In this document: one piece after another, positions 35,240-47,771 of the stretch | Numbering within the stretch: the stretch's first letter is position 1 | Layout: the number at the start of each line of letters is the position of its first letter | Assembly (NCBI GenBank): GCA_021018815.1 | Contig: JAITYX010000048.1 | Span: 3,154,501-3,218,500 of the forward strand | Direction: 5' to 3' | Length of the DNA stretch: 64,000 bases | DNA from: Talinum fruticosum | Taxonomy: Eukaryota > Streptophyta > Magnoliopsida > Caryophyllales > Talinaceae | Translations under genes and position numbers: made by a program | The notes under the pieces: generated by a model | Seen by the model: the letters and a program-made list of their open reading frames with translations, nothing else | Told to the model about the DNA's origin: nothing | Database searches by the model: none

Positions 35240-36775
35240 ACTATTGAATGTTGCTTTAAATTACAAAATATTATTATCATCAACACTTTAAAAACTTGTG
35301 AGATACATGTGAACACCATAATATTTATATTGGTCTCTTTTAAAAAACTTATTTATAATTTTTTCAAGTCTTATATTTTGACTTATCTTCCTTTTTGTTC
35401 AAATTTATGACATAAATTTATTTTTAAAATGGATTTATAATTTATAAGAGTATGTAAATAGATAATAATAAATAAACAATATATTTTTTAAAGGTATGTA
35501 CAAATATGATCACAAAGAAAGAAAAATGATCATCATGATCAGTTAGCCAACATTAATGGAGTTGTATTAGTGATACTTTCTTTACTTGATCTACTGATTC
35601 TAATGCAGGATTTATGATGATGATGATGACGATATTAAAAAAGGTGTACTAATATAGGCTTGAACTTCTTGGCCTCTAACGATTAGTTTGATAAAGGAAT
35701 ATTTTAAATTGATAATCGGAATAAATTTTACATAAGAATACAATTAATTTTTTTAGAAGGAGATGTTTTTAACTATTAATAGTAAAGAATAAAATTAAGC
35801 GGCATACTAAATAGAAATCATAAAATACTTTAATAGTCTTTTACTAAATTATTTATTTGCTTGCTCATGAATAAATTTTACCTTAATATTATTAAATTAA
35901 AAAATAAAAAGAAAAAATAGCTACTAAAATGCAAAAACCAACAATTAAAACCCTATAAATATAAAAAGGAAAAGTAAATAACTAATTTAATATATTTTAT
36001 TTTTTTTATTTTATAGCATTTAATACTTCTTCTAAATCCAACTTCAAAATCCATATATATATTGTTCTTCCGATACAAATAATATATAACGGTGACTTTT
36101 TAGGTAAAGTTCAAACTTAAGTCTAAAGTAATATTTCAAGAAGCCTTATCAGTTGAACTAATTGTTATTCACAAAATCATACTCTAGCTCTTTTTGTAAC
36201 CTTCAATTACTATGATATATTCTTTTTTTGGTCAAGAGGAATAAGAGGGGAGGGGCAACTGAACATTAAGCCTAGTGTAACCATTACCAATATCTCATTG
36301 GTAATTGTTATATTATCTTAAATTGCCTTCTTTTTTTTTTTGTCATTGCTTGGTACGTTTTTGTAATACAGAAACTCAGTACTTATGATTTATTTAAATT
36401 TTTAAAAACTTATTATCATAATTTTGATATTATTTTTCTAACATTAATATTAGAGGTGTGTGTTTGACAATGACATTAGCACCAAAATATAGTTAACATT
36501 TAATTTCGGAGTTGATTAGAGAAAGGAGATGTCAAAAGATGGTAAGTACTGAGATGACCTTAATTGATAAAAAATGTTTTAACTTCTAAGCTATCTCAAC
36601 TAACCAAAAAATAATAAATCTAAATTATTTTAACATGTTTAATTTTTTCCCCCAAGAATAATATGTTTTTGGTTTCCCTATAAAAAAAGTTTCTTTATTT
36701 CATTTTCCTTGCTCAAATTTTATTACATTCATGCATAATTAACGGGGATTTTTCTTAATAAATTATTTAAATATA
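35240..36775. other. AT-rich intergenic, no gene seen
   Basis: No coding region, RNA gene or clean transposon boundary was found. Confidence 0.5.
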
Positions 36776-36785
36776 TATTATATCA

Positions 36786-36815
36786 TGAACATGCGAAGCA
36801 TGAGATTTACACTAG
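36786..36815 (+). mobile_element. Helitron-like 3' terminus
   Basis: A CATGC-GAA-GCATG hairpin is followed by ATTTACACTAG and then T. This matches the short hairpin, about ten bases, CTRR end, inserted before T, of plant Helitrons. The start of the element was not identified in the AT-rich DNA upstream. Confidence 0.5.
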
Positions 36816-36827
36816 TATTTTTAATAA

Positions 36828-38332
36828 TGTTAAACCTCATTTTTGTCGGTTTTTAAGGCATTATTTAACCCAATTTCATGATGATTTCAATGATATTTAT
36901 TTAGTTTTGGGGTAGATTTTGTTTTTTTCTCTTTATCGTCACCTAAGCTCGTAAATCTCTTTATTATAGGTTTTTGGGCTTAAATTTGAGAGATTCGAGG
37001 AAAAATTGATGAAAAGCGATGAAGAGAAGAGTTCGGGACCAAGAGGAGGCAAGAAAGAAGCCTAAAGCACATCAAGAGACCTTGCACGGCCCCTGTGCGA
37101 AGCCGCACAGCCGTGCGGATCATCGAGCGAAAGGCCCGAAGTCAAGGAAGACCGCAAGGCCCCCTGTGCACACCTTGCACGGCCGTGCGACAAGTTACGG
37201 AAGATTAAAGCCGCGCACGTAACCCCGTGCAGAATCCGCACGACCGTGCGAAATGGGCAGAGAGTTCGGGGTTTTCGCACGAGCCCCGTGCGGAACCCGC
37301 ACGTGCTGTGCGAACGGCGGCAGAATTTTGCACGGTACTCCGTGCGACTTTCGCACGGCCGTGCGACTATTGTTTCGGCGATAATTTAAGTTTCCTAATT
37401 GTAATTGTTGAAGGATTCTATTCCATAATTTAGAGATTTAGCTAGGATTTTCGAGAGGAGCTCCGAGAGGAGACTCAAGAACACTCATTATTGTTATTCT
37501 ACTTCAAGTTTTTATGATTGAATCGCATCAAGCTTTTTATTCGGTAATCGTAATTTCTTCTCTTTGTGTTTTCTTCACAATTTCTCTTCGTTTCTCTATG
37601 GCTGTTTTCCCCAATCTTTGTCAATTGTTTAGTATCATGTCTAGAGGCTAAATTCTCTACTTAGGTTGGGATTGATCCCTATTATGCCCTGATAATCATG
37701 AATTGAGTACCAATTGAGTTGTTCTATGCTTGTTAGGTTAGAATTCACTTCATTCATCACTTTTTCATTTATTACCTCGAAAGAGGACTCTTTTGCTCTT
37801 ATTAGGGTTTTGTGAACATTGAAAGATGAAAACTTACCTAGAATGATGTTGTGAACGATTAGAACTTCAATATAAAAATAATTAAGGTTTTAATCGGGGT
37901 TGTGAGGTACATTCTTTGTGATTTTGCTCTTTATTAATCCCATGAAAATAGGTGATTAGATTGTGCAAGATTAGTCTTTGACCTTCGAAAGTAGGTGAAG
38001 ATAGGTTTAATTTGGTGTCTCCCCTTCTAAACTGCTAGCATAGGCAAACCTCAAGCGAGTATTTGATGTTGATTTCAGGCATAGTAGTTTGATTAATCCC
38101 AATCTAACGCTTGTTATTCATTGATCTTTCTTAGTTATTTTAGTAGTTGAATCCAAAACCAAATCATTGTCGAACTGAGTTTTTACCTAGATTAGAGTTT
38201 TTAGGTGGATTTAGTATTTGAAAACGAGTTCCTTGTGGACACGACCCGTACTTGCCGGTTCCTAACTACAGCTACACCGTGCACTTGCGGTAAATATTTC
38301 TCCGAACAAATAACTACGGTATAACTACACCA
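36828..38332 (+). mobile_element. Athila-type solo LTR with AATAA duplication
   Basis: Runs from TGTTAAACCTCATTTTTGTC to GGTATAACTACACCA, 1,505 bp, flanked by AATAA at 36,823-36,827 and 38,333-38,337. Parts such as GGCTAAATTC...ACTTAGGTTGGGATT align with the minus strand of the Athila LTRs at 3.2 and 13.6 kb, so it is a diverged relative in the opposite orientation. It also contains palindromic GCACGGCCGTGCG-like words (37,080-37,370). No internal region remains. Confidence 0.8.
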
Positions 38333-38527
38333 AATAATTTGTGACTATCTTATCTTTATGATATAAATTATCCGAAGGGTAAAAAGGAACATCAAAAGTT
38401 ATACAGTCATAGAGGAGTCTTGGCTTTATATATAATAATATAACATAGATAGGTTATTGTGGATATTATGATTGTTATTATTATGATTATTTCTATTATT
38501 TTTTATGATATTATTAGTTTTTGGAAT

Positions 38528-38567
38528 TCTTCTTCTTCTTCTTCTTCTTCTTCTTCTTCTTCTTCTT

Positions 38568-38635
<68 letters not shown>

Positions 38636-38636
38636 T
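38528..38636. repeat. TTC then ATT microsatellites
   Basis: About 23 TTC units run directly into about 13 ATT units. Polyserine/polyleucine frames here have no meaning. Confidence 0.95.
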
Positions 38637-38639
38637 ACT

Positions 38640-41331
38640 GTGATTGTATTATTTTTGTTTGTTTCTCGCTCGTTTTTTGTTAGTTGTTTCTGTTTCTTTT
38701 TCTATTTTTGTATGTTTTTTTAATGTAACTTTTAATAGGCCCTTAAAGTAGAATTCAGTAAATTTTAAGAATTTATCATATGACATCTAAAAGTACATTT
38801 GGACTTAAATAAACACAAGTTTTAAGCTTAAAATACAATCTTCATACCCAAAAAAAAATCCTATCTTCATACACATTGATTGCTCGTCTTCCTGTATAAA
38901 TTATTATTTCTTAGACATAGCACTAAAAAAATAAAAGAACCACAAATTTCTTATATTCTCTTGAGCACCATATTTATATAATATATTATCTTATTAAAGA
39001 CCACGTTTGAGACAACAAACAGTATTAAAGAATAACTTGATGCTATCAATACTAATGACATACTCTTTAAGGAAAAAAAAAAAAAAAAAAAGAGGACCAA
39101 TAGCCTTCGTACCACTTGACAGTTGACACCTAGCTATTTCAATAAGATGTATTAAATTTTTGGAAATATTTTTATTTTATGTTATTTACTAATTAAAATT
39201 AAACTTTTTTTTTTTGGGTGAAGCAAAATTCTTTGATTGATTGAGATGCTAAATGCCGGTTATAGACAAATATGATTGAGACATAATAATAGTGGGTTAG
39301 TTAGAGAAAGTATACCTAAATTGTCAGCATGATTTTTTTAATGGTTGAACAATTAATTGTTTATTCAGGTCTCTCTCTATACTATTCTTTCAGAATTTAT
39401 ATAGAATTTGAGGTAATTACCATGTGCGATATTATACTTTAGAAAATAATATTTTTTTATACAAAGAGAAATTTTATTAATAAAAAGTCATACGGTATTT
39501 ATAAAGATAATTTTTTAACAAGGATAATATAAATGATCAAAACAAGTAGATCTTTATTTCGATAAAATTAATTGTAAATATACTTTTGTTCGGCTCTATA
39601 CTTGCAACATCGGTCTGACCACAAACAGTGTTGTTCGATTTCAATATGTCTTTTCGAACGTCGGCGAGCTATTGTATAACTTCATAAAATAGATTTATGT
39701 ATGATATAATAGATCTAACAATCAATTTGATCGAGTCATATGAGATTTCATTATTGAATCACTCTCAATCAAAATCAATAAAACTAGTTAATAAAATATT
39801 AAAATATACCTTATAATCGAATCAACAACCCTAATAAAACTTGCATATATATTGGCAAGAGAAATAACTTGCACGGAGGCGAGAAACAAACTCGTACAAA
39901 GGCGAGAAATAAGACTTTCATAAGAAGGAGAGAAACTTTAAGTCTCACAGACAAGGACATAAACCCAAACTCTCACAAGAAAGACAGAAAAACTGATTAG
40001 AAAGAAAATAACAATACTTTTAGATTTTAATTCATCTGAAGAAATTGATGTAAAATGGGTTTACCATTGACTGTAATTAGGACAATAGTGGCTCCAACAA
40101 TTTAAAAAGGAGAAAAATAGTCAATATTACAAGAATAATCATTTATTATGATTTAAAATGACCTTTTATTACGATTCCGAGGCGTCGTTAGTGCTTTAAT
40201 TATTTGTTTTTAAATAATTTTTTTCATATGTGTGAGAAGCAGAGTTTTTTCATTTTTTGTGATAGTTTAGTTTTTCAACATAAAATTTTATTCTTTCTTT
40301 TTGCGAGTTGTTTCTCTTACTTATATATTTAAGTTTCATCGGGGTTGTTATTAAGTTACAATGTATTTTTCTAGTAACTATTAGTTAATTTTTTTTTATT
40401 TTGATTATGAATAATTCAATAATAAAAATTCATATGGTGTGTCACGATTAGATATTTTATATCACACATATATCTGCCTTTTGAAATATATACTATAACT
40501 GACTAATGTTCGGCACGAATGATGTAGTTTTTGGCCTGAATGATGTGACAACTATTGAGTCATTTAAATATATATTTATCATTAATTTTATTGAAATAGA
40601 AATTTTTTTGATATTTTATAGTTATTTTTATAAGAAATATATTAATATAGATGTAATATGAATTTTCTTTTTATGCAACTACTATTAAACAAGTAACGTA
40701 ATTAATTAAAAAAGGTTCAGAAATTTGAAAAACAAATATATAATAAGGGATTCTTAAAATTTATTAAACGCCTCAAGAATATACTGCCCTTTAACTCTAA
40801 GAAGAGCCAATTAGTTGCTATGTTTACTATTGATTTAAATTGAATGAAATTGTTTCATATAAAAAAAGTTACCACCTGACAATTGCCTAAGGAGTGAAAG
40901 TGAAATAAAATATATGATATGCAGTTGCCTTATAAGATATTTATTAAGGGTCTTCTGTTCTCTTAAAAATTATAAAAATTATATATTAAATTGAAAAAAA
41001 GTATAACTAAAGTATACAATAGTGTTACAGCTTATAATTAGTATATTTTATATATAATTTTTCACAAGTATAAAATTCCACATATGATACATCTTATGTT
41101 TGAATCAATTACGGTATTATTTTGTTCCATTGATGTAGCCGATGGATATTAGAACTTCATAGTTAATAACTAATGTAATTATTCAAAATTTGTAATTTTA
41201 GACCTTATAATATATTAATTAATTTAAGTTAAAACAAGAAGTATATGACGTGTCTTACTACAAGACATATATCATCACTCATATATTTATAAAATACAAA
41301 AAGCCACTCCACTTCAAGAAAAGCCAATACT
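38640..41331. other. AT-rich intergenic, no gene seen
   Basis: 39,860-39,960 has a small run of AGGCGAGAAA and CTCACA words. Elsewhere there is only AT-rich filler on both strands. Confidence 0.55.
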
Positions 41332-42666
41332 CACTATTATAGAAACCATTTTAACGAGGGGTCCTTAAAGACGGTTAAAAGGACAAACCGTCATGAAAAC
41401 TGGATCGGTGACATTTTGTAAATAACGGACATTGTTAACACATTTGACGATGGTTCTTTAACAGAATTGTCGTGAAATGTCGCATATGACGACGGTTCTA
41501 TGAAAAGCTGTTGTCATATGTCTTTCAGATTAGGTCAAAAATGCGAGAACATAACTGATGTTTGCATGCCCATTTACATCTATTCTCGGTGTTATCGCTT
41601 TCTACAATTTTCTCCCCTCCACATACCTCCTCGGATCTGAGAAATTTGTAACTTCCTCGCCGATCGACTTGAATTGGTAAGCCTCTCCTCACCATCGCCG
41701 TTTAGATCTCCTCTCTCTTAATCTTTCATTTCTTGAGAGTTTCCTCTTGTCTCTTTTAAGTGTAGATCTCCTCAAACTAATTCTCACTGTTTAGCCTCTC
41801 CTCACGCTCGCCGTTGTCGGTTCTTAGGTATGAATCTCTATCCTCTCTTATTTTTCGCTTTAAGTTATTTACAAAATGTATTATATTTAAATGTTGAATG
41901 TATCTGCGGCAATTATGTGAATGTTGAGAATGTGGTTAATGTTTGAGATTGTTGAAATGTTGAATATTGAGAATGTGGATAATGTTTGAGTTTGTTGAAA
42001 TGTTGAATATTGAGAATGTGAGTAACATTTGTTCAATTTATTAAGTTGAAAATTCGTGAAATGTTTGAGAATTTGAGAAATGAGTTTAGGAGTTTAGGAT
42101 GTGTGGTAATTAAAGCGAAATATGATAGTTAAGGAAAGAGTGCATCCAAATTTGTTTAGGGTTTTAGAGAAATGGAAAGATAATTTGGATATAGGGTCAT
42201 CCCAAAAACCCTCTCATAAAGATAAATTTGTATCCAAATTTATTTATTATTTTGATGAGGTGATGTTGGGGTGAACTCATTTATCCAATTATCGAAATTG
42301 GTATCCAAATATGGTTAGAGTTTAGAGAAATAAAAATATTTATGGTTTAGGGTTTGAGGAAATAGAAAAATTTGTGATTATATGTTTAAGGATCAATAGG
42401 GAGAAAATGTAAATGTGAAAATGTAAAAAATTAGAATGGTATTTGGATATATGAATTTCACGAAATACTTGTCATAAAGATAAATTTATTATCAAATTTA
42501 TTTATTTTGATGAGTTGAAATTGGGGGTGGACTAATTTATCCAATTATCTAAATTTCCTATTTTCTTTTTGGGTGCAAGTTTGTTGTATTATACATGATT
42601 GTAAATTAGATGCCATGATTTTTTTAAATTTATATAATTCATAAGACAATAATGAAATATGAATGA

Positions 42667-43047
42667 AATGTTAAGGCTATCCATTTAGTTTGCTTTAACG
42701 ATCGAAGATATAACGAGAACCGGAATTCCGTTGTTGTGATTAATAATAAGGTTTGATTTACAAGACAAAAAATGGAGTGTACATGCAATGTAGGCCGATC
42801 ACCAAATAAGGGTAGAAGGATCGAGGAGTTAAATGGAAACAAAAGGTTACAAACTAGAGTACAAGATTTGTTTTCCATTTGACTCCTCGATCCTTCTACC
42901 TTTATTTGTTGATCGGCCTACGTTGCATATACACTCCATTTTTTGTCTTGTAAATCCGACCTCATTATTAATCACAACAAAGGAATTCTGGTTCCTGTTA
43001 TATCTTGTGTTGTTAAAGGAAATTAAAGGGGTGGCCTCAACATTAAA
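42667..43047. repeat. Fold-back 1 inside CACTA element 2
   Basis: Arms 42,667-42,843 and 42,865-43,047 are inverted copies, about 85-88% alike by eye, separated by about 20 bases. Shared words include ATTTACAAGACAAAAAATGG and GGTAGAAGGATCGAGGAG. A transcript across it would form a hairpin of about 180 bp. Confidence 0.9.
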
Positions 43048-43119
43048 AAGGAAACCATATATATATTATTACTAATATAATATATACATAAACAATTCTC
43101 TTACACAACGAATAGAGAG

Positions 43120-43121
<2 letters not shown>

Positions 43122-43166
<45 letters not shown>
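43122..43166. repeat. AT microsatellite
   Basis: About 22 AT units between the two fold-back units. Confidence 0.9.
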
Positions 43167-43169
<3 letters not shown>

Positions 43170-43410
43170 TTTAAGGATAAAAAAGTATTTGGATATAGGG
43201 ATCTCCCCAAATACTTGTCATAAAGATAAATTTATTATCAAATTTATTTATTTTGATGAGTTGAAGTTAGAGGTGGACTAATTTATCGACTTACCTAAAT
43301 TTCTGGTTTCTTTTTAGGGTGCAAGTTTGTTGTATTATACATGATCGTAAAGTAGAGTACATATTTTTTTGAAATTTACGTAATTCTAAGACAATAATGA
43401 ATATCAAAGA

Positions 43411-43832
43411 AATGTTGAGGTCATCCATTTAGTTTGCTTTAACAACCCAAGATAGAACTAGAACCGAAGTTCCCATAACCCTTATTGACTTTAGCAATGA
43501 GGTCGGATTCACTAGGCAAGACATAGAGTCTATGTGCAGTGTGGGTAAGTATACGAAGAAAGGGAAAAGGGATAAAGGTTGTATTGGAGAAAAATGTGAT
43601 AAACAATAGGGAATTAATACTAGTTTTGTGATTGTTTATCAACTTTTTCTCTAATAAAGCCTCTACCCTTTTTCCCGTTTTTCGTGTATTGACCCACACT
43701 GCATATATACTCCACGTCTTGCCTTCTAAACCCGATTTCATTGTTAAAGACAATAAGGGTTATGGGACCTCCGATTGTGGTTATGTTTTGAGGTCGTTAA
43801 AGCGAATTAAAGGGACAACCTCAACATTTTAT
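43411..43832. repeat. Fold-back 2 inside CACTA element 2
   Basis: Arms 43,411-43,605 and 43,632-43,832, about 75-80% alike, loop about 27 bases. The arm ends (AATGTTGAGGT..., GCTTTAAC) match those of fold-back 1. The spacer before each (about 42,430-42,610 and 43,180-43,370, sharing CTTGTCATAAAGATAAATTT) is also repeated, so spacer plus fold-back was tandemly duplicated. Confidence 0.88.
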
Positions 43833-43932
43833 TCATATTAATTTGTCCAATGCATTATGTAAAATTTCAAATAAAATTATGTCTAGTTTACGATAATGTA
43901 TAATACATCAAAATTGGAAGCAAAAAGGAAAC

Positions 43933-43936
<4 letters not shown>

Positions 43937-44031
<95 letters not shown>
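43937..44031. repeat. TAA microsatellite
   Basis: About 31 TAA units. Polyasparagine and polyisoleucine frames across it are artefacts. Confidence 0.95.
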
Positions 44032-44183
44032 TACATAAACAATTGGAAGCAAAAAATTCTTTGAATGAGAAAAGGGGTAAAGGCTTTATTGAGGGAGTTG
44101 GTAAGAATAATTCTTTGGCTTAACTCTTTCCTTTGATCATAGTGAAAATGAGTTACTGAGCACTTCGTGCTAGTTACGAGAAA

Positions 44184-44507
44184 TTGTGCCCACATTTCAA
44201 TAGGGACCGTGCCGAGCAAGCTGCTCATCGTTGCCAATTGCTGCCTGTCTTTCGTTGTGAAGACATTCTAAAACCTTCGATTAATGATGCCATGGAGCTG
44301 GATTTTGTAGACTTTGACGAAACTCATGCTCTCAAACAAGCTGCGTTGCATTTTAACTGGGACCTCCTTGAAGCATGGGTAGAGCGTCACTTTGACCATC
44401 TTGTAGAAATCCAGGCAAATAATTCACACTCATCAACAAGTGACGCGGAGGGCGGATGTACTACTTCAAGCATGGGCTCATCGTCTGGTCCCCCTAGAGA
44501 ACAGTGA
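44184..44507 (+). CDS. Unidentified 107-codon ORF in CACTA element 2
   Basis: Composition and codon use look coding, unlike its surroundings: PHFNRDRAEQAAHRCQLLPV, ELDFVDFDETHALKQAAL, then NWDLLEAWVERHFDHLVEIQ and a Ser/Thr/Gly-rich tail. The FNWDLLEAWVERHFD part weakly recalls the opening of the plant mobile domain (MAIN-like) proteins, where a similar L-L-x-A-x-V-E-R-W occurs, but the downstream family signature is absent. It may be an exon of the element's own gene or a captured fragment. Start is the first ATG; upstream in frame there is a stop. Confidence 0.45.
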   Translation: MCPHFNRDRAEQAAHRCQLLPVFRCEDILKPSINDAMELDFVDFDETHALKQAALHFNWDLLEAWVERHFDHLVEIQANNSHSSTSDAEGGCTTSSMGSSSGPPREQ

Positions 44508-44823
44508 ATCGGTGAAGGGTCATTTCTCTTGTTCTTCTCCGGTCCGAATGAACTTACTGAAGGAGAAGGGGAGGAACCTCCATAAGGAAAAGAAGAGGAA
44601 CCTCCCCAAGAAGAAGTGATGTTGTCCAACTCTACCTCTGCAGGAATTCCAAGCAAGCAAACAAAGGACTAAGCTCTCCAGCGGCGGGTTAGAAGATCAT
44701 CATTCAATGAGGGTCAAAAGGACTAAGCTCTTGAATGTTACCTTCGTCCCTGATTTTCTCATTGCATTTTCCGATAGCTAAGACAGTTTGCCTTGAAAGG
44801 TTCATCTCTATTTTTCTAAAGAG

Positions 44824-45072
44824 ATGCTTTTTAGTAGATTGAGTTATGTACTTGTCTTTATGACTATATTATTTGCTTGGAGTTCATGCGGAGATAGCGT
44901 GGATAACAAATATGATGTATATATTGTCCAGGCTACCTCTACAACAACTCCAAGCAAGCAATATCATCATAAAGACAATGATATAACTAAATCTACTACA
45001 AATGCATTACTTTGGGTAAATATAGATGAGCTTTTTCACATAAATAATGAAAGAGTACTCTTTGTATTATAA
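44824..45072 (+). CDS. Small ORF with signal-peptide-like N-terminus
   Basis: 82 codons. Residues 1-22 (LSYVLVFMTILFAWSSCG region) look like a cleavable signal peptide. Next is NKYDVYIVQATSTT, which faintly resembles the first strand of a subtilase propeptide, then a polar stretch and an early stop. It sits near the right end of CACTA element 2, so a captured 5' exon of a secreted-protein gene is one reading. No catalytic domain follows. A chance ORF is also possible. Confidence 0.35.
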   Translation: MLFSRLSYVLVFMTILFAWSSCGDSVDNKYDVYIVQATSTTTPSKQYHHKDNDITKSTTNALLWVNIDELFHINNERVLFVL

Positions 45073-45878
45073 TTTCACATCATTGTAATATCCATTGCTG
45101 AAATTTATTGTGAAAATTATGGAATTGTGTTCTCGAACTTGTTCAATGGATCCTGTTGTGGTTGTAGTAAGTGGGAAGTTTTTATACATATTGGAAAATT
45201 GCGGCTATTTGTTATTACTTGTGTAAGTTGTGATGTATTTTGTACTATATGTTGTACAGAGGGTATAGAAAAACAAAAATAACTAATTAAAAAAAATTCA
45301 GACCTATCACGACGCTTTTTACATTAGAACCATCGTCATATGCTATGCCTAAACAATTTTTGGCGGTTACATGCGAGTCGTATGACGACGGTTCTAGTAG
45401 AAGAACCATCGTCATAGTTAACTATATGACGACGGTTCTTAAATTTGAACCGTCATCATAAGATATCTTTAACTACGGTTTTGAATCGTAGTAAAAGGCG
45501 TTACATAAAACGACGGCCACATACATGACGCCGCTTCACCATAGTTAAATGTCATTTTTAACCGTAATTAAAAGTGGATCATGTAGTAGTGATTTTGAGG
45601 GAAATTTCGATGGGCATCCATCAAAATTTCCTTCATCGATGTGTGTAGCGATTGATTAATTGGTGTTTTTATAACAATAGTCGCTGACATCGACAGAGAG
45701 AATTTTGATATGTACTAGTTAGAAATATGAATTTTTCGAGTGCTCTAAGATTAGTCATTCTAAAAATTTTAGTTGTTGAAGCTATGACACTATGGGATGG
45801 CATCAAAATAGCGTGGGAAGTAGATGTCCAATATCTCCAAGTTAAAAGACGAAAACTCATAGTCTTCAACACGAGTGG

Positions 45879-46275
45879 TCCTGTTCGGTAACGAGCGTTT
45901 AGAGTAGCTTTTAGCGTTTTGATCAAGTCAAAACACTAATGAACTAAATATTAGCGTTCGGTAAGGTAGTGTTTTAACTAGCGTTTGCAGTAACTTTTAG
46001 CATTTCAAATAGTGTTTCCGAAAAGTTAAGAATATTAGCTTTTCACATTTGAAAGTAGCGTTTCATATTTTTTGACAAAAAATCCCTCCATTAATTTATA
46101 TTTGACAAATTATTTATATCATTTTACGTCAATTTACAATAATTAGCTAACTCAACCGCTAAATTTACCGAATACATTTATTCAACCGCTCAATTAAACA
46201 GCTTATCCACTAACAGCTAAAATCTAACAGCTATCAGCTAACTAAACAGACTATCAGCTACACAAACAACTGTCC
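45879..46275 (+). mobile_element. hAT-like MITE, copy 1
   Basis: Opens GTCCTGTTCGGTAACGAGCG and is related over its whole length to the reverse complement of 47,772-48,193 (shared words CGCTCAATT, TTTACCGAA, CATTTCATATTTTTTGAC). It has no coding capacity. Exact ends and duplication could not be fixed. Confidence 0.6.
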
Positions 46276-46544
46276 GCCACTCGAAACAGACTTATTTTGT
46301 CGAACATAACTAATGAATGATATAGTCCATTACACATAGCATTCTACGTAGTCTACTTATCTCACAGTAACTTGTTTTGTGAGACGGTTTTATCGAAGTA
46401 ATTTTATTTTCTATTACTTATTAGCAATTGATTATTGGTTATAGTTGTGGCAAAACCAACGAAAAAATTTACAATTCTTGCAAATGCTGACAACTTCAAT
46501 TGTTTGATAAAATAATACCAGTAAAAAACATGGACTACTTCGTT

Positions 46545-46865
46545 CTTGGACACCTTCCATTCTGTGGTTTCTGTCCCTACGCTCTCTCTCTCTCTCTCTC
46601 TCCTTCTTATAAAATGATGATCATAACTTGGAAACCTTCCATTATTCTTCCAGTTGCTAATAAACAGCTGAACTTTCTTTCTCCTCTCTACTCAATCTAT
46701 TGCTTTTCTCTGATCATTTCGATCATCATCTTCTTCTTTTTCTTCTTCTTCTTCTTCTGCTGCTGCTGCTGCTGTAAGAGAACTTAATTGCAGTTTTCAC
46801 CACAAGCAACTCTGTGGGTTTCAGAGCACGCAGGAGTGAAGTTTATCTTCCATAATAATTAAGCT
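46545..46865 (+). promoter_or_regulatory. Possible promoter and 5' UTR exon of the LKR gene
   Basis: A CT repeat (46,579-46,602) is followed by TATAAAA (46,608-46,614) and then a T/C-rich leader with CTT and CTG runs, typical of a plant 5' UTR. A donor-like AGCT/GTAAGG at 46,865 would open a 5' UTR intron of about 3.4 kb ending at the CATTAG acceptor (50,290) before the LKR start codon. This is inference from signals and position only. Confidence 0.35.
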
Positions 46866-47057
46866 GTAAGGCAAATTCCTCCATCTCTGTTACTTTCTTT
46901 GTTTTTTCAATCCCAAGAGAAAAAAATGTTGGGCAGTTAATTAAAATGATGGGATTTTAGGAAATGACCAATTATCTATGCATTTCTGGAAATTGATCAC
47001 TATTTTTTCCTGCTATAGAAGTCCTTTAAATTACAAAGGCATCAAGAAAATATCAGT

Positions 47058-47335
47058 TACTCCATCCGTTTCAAAATACATGTTGTTTTAAAATTATGCG
47101 AGAATATCGAGGAAATACAAAGTTCATGACAAATTTTAAGTTAAAAGACCAAGTTACCCCTATATTTCATTGGAAATGAAGAAAATCAATGAAAAAGAAG
47201 AGAAACAAGGCAATTAATAATAAGGATAAAATTAATAAATTAGTAATTAATATGTCATTGGAATTGTAAAGTGACAAGTATTGTAAAATGAGAAAAGTTA
47301 GTTAAAATGACATATATTTTGAAATGGAGAGAGTA
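47058..47335 (+). mobile_element. Stowaway-like MITE, copy 1
   Basis: 278 bp with terminal inverted repeats TACTCCATCCGTTTCAAAAT and ATTTTGAAATGGAGAGAGTA, and TA at the borders. A second, inverted copy is at 48,311-48,592. It has the mariner-type MITE layout and no coding capacity. Confidence 0.75.
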
Positions 47336-47771
47336 TAATGGGTATTTTCATCCAAGTTCTTTTTTATTTTTGATTGGAATCTTAAATGATCACTTTTCTA
47401 TTTTTTTTTATTTATAAATTAGACACGAAGGTTGATATAAATAAAATTTAAATTTGAGATAACAATTTTTAAAATCTTTACCAATAAAATCAACTTACAC
47501 CCACATCACCTTTCTATTATTATTAACTGCATCGTTTGTTTGAATTTAAGTTAGGATATAATTATAATTTTAGAGTAGTTGATGAACTAACTAAGTCATA
47601 AGCCCTGGGCCCTGGTCAAACCAAATCCATGTCCAAAATGGCAAGGTCAACTTAGAGGCGATTGCCTTGATTCCCCCTTTGAACCCTAAATAACTGTATT
47701 CAAAGCATAATAATATGAGAAATAGTAGAACGTGAATACGTAGCTCAATGTTAGTTAAGAACTTAGGTTGA

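Larger units (their letters stand above)
41332..45591 (+). mobile_element. CACTA (En/Spm) element 2
   Basis: Left end CACTATTATAGAAACC; right end GGATCATGTAGTAGTG, which is CACTACTACATGATCC on the other strand. Both ends carry many subterminal ATGACGACGGTTCT words in direct and inverted orientation. Flanks ACT and ATT give a 2-of-3 target match. A CT-rich leader (41,600-41,830) and a TTTGAGAATTTGAGAAATGA stretch resemble element 1. The usual transposase (TNPD) was not found. Instead the interior holds two fold-backs, microsatellites and two short ORFs, so the element is non-autonomous. Confidence 0.8.

Noticed and set aside
38459..38723. Polyserine/polyleucine ORFs
   Set aside because: Translation of TTC and ATT microsatellites.
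43896..44237. Polyasparagine and polyisoleucine ORFs
   Set aside because: Translation of a TAA microsatellite.
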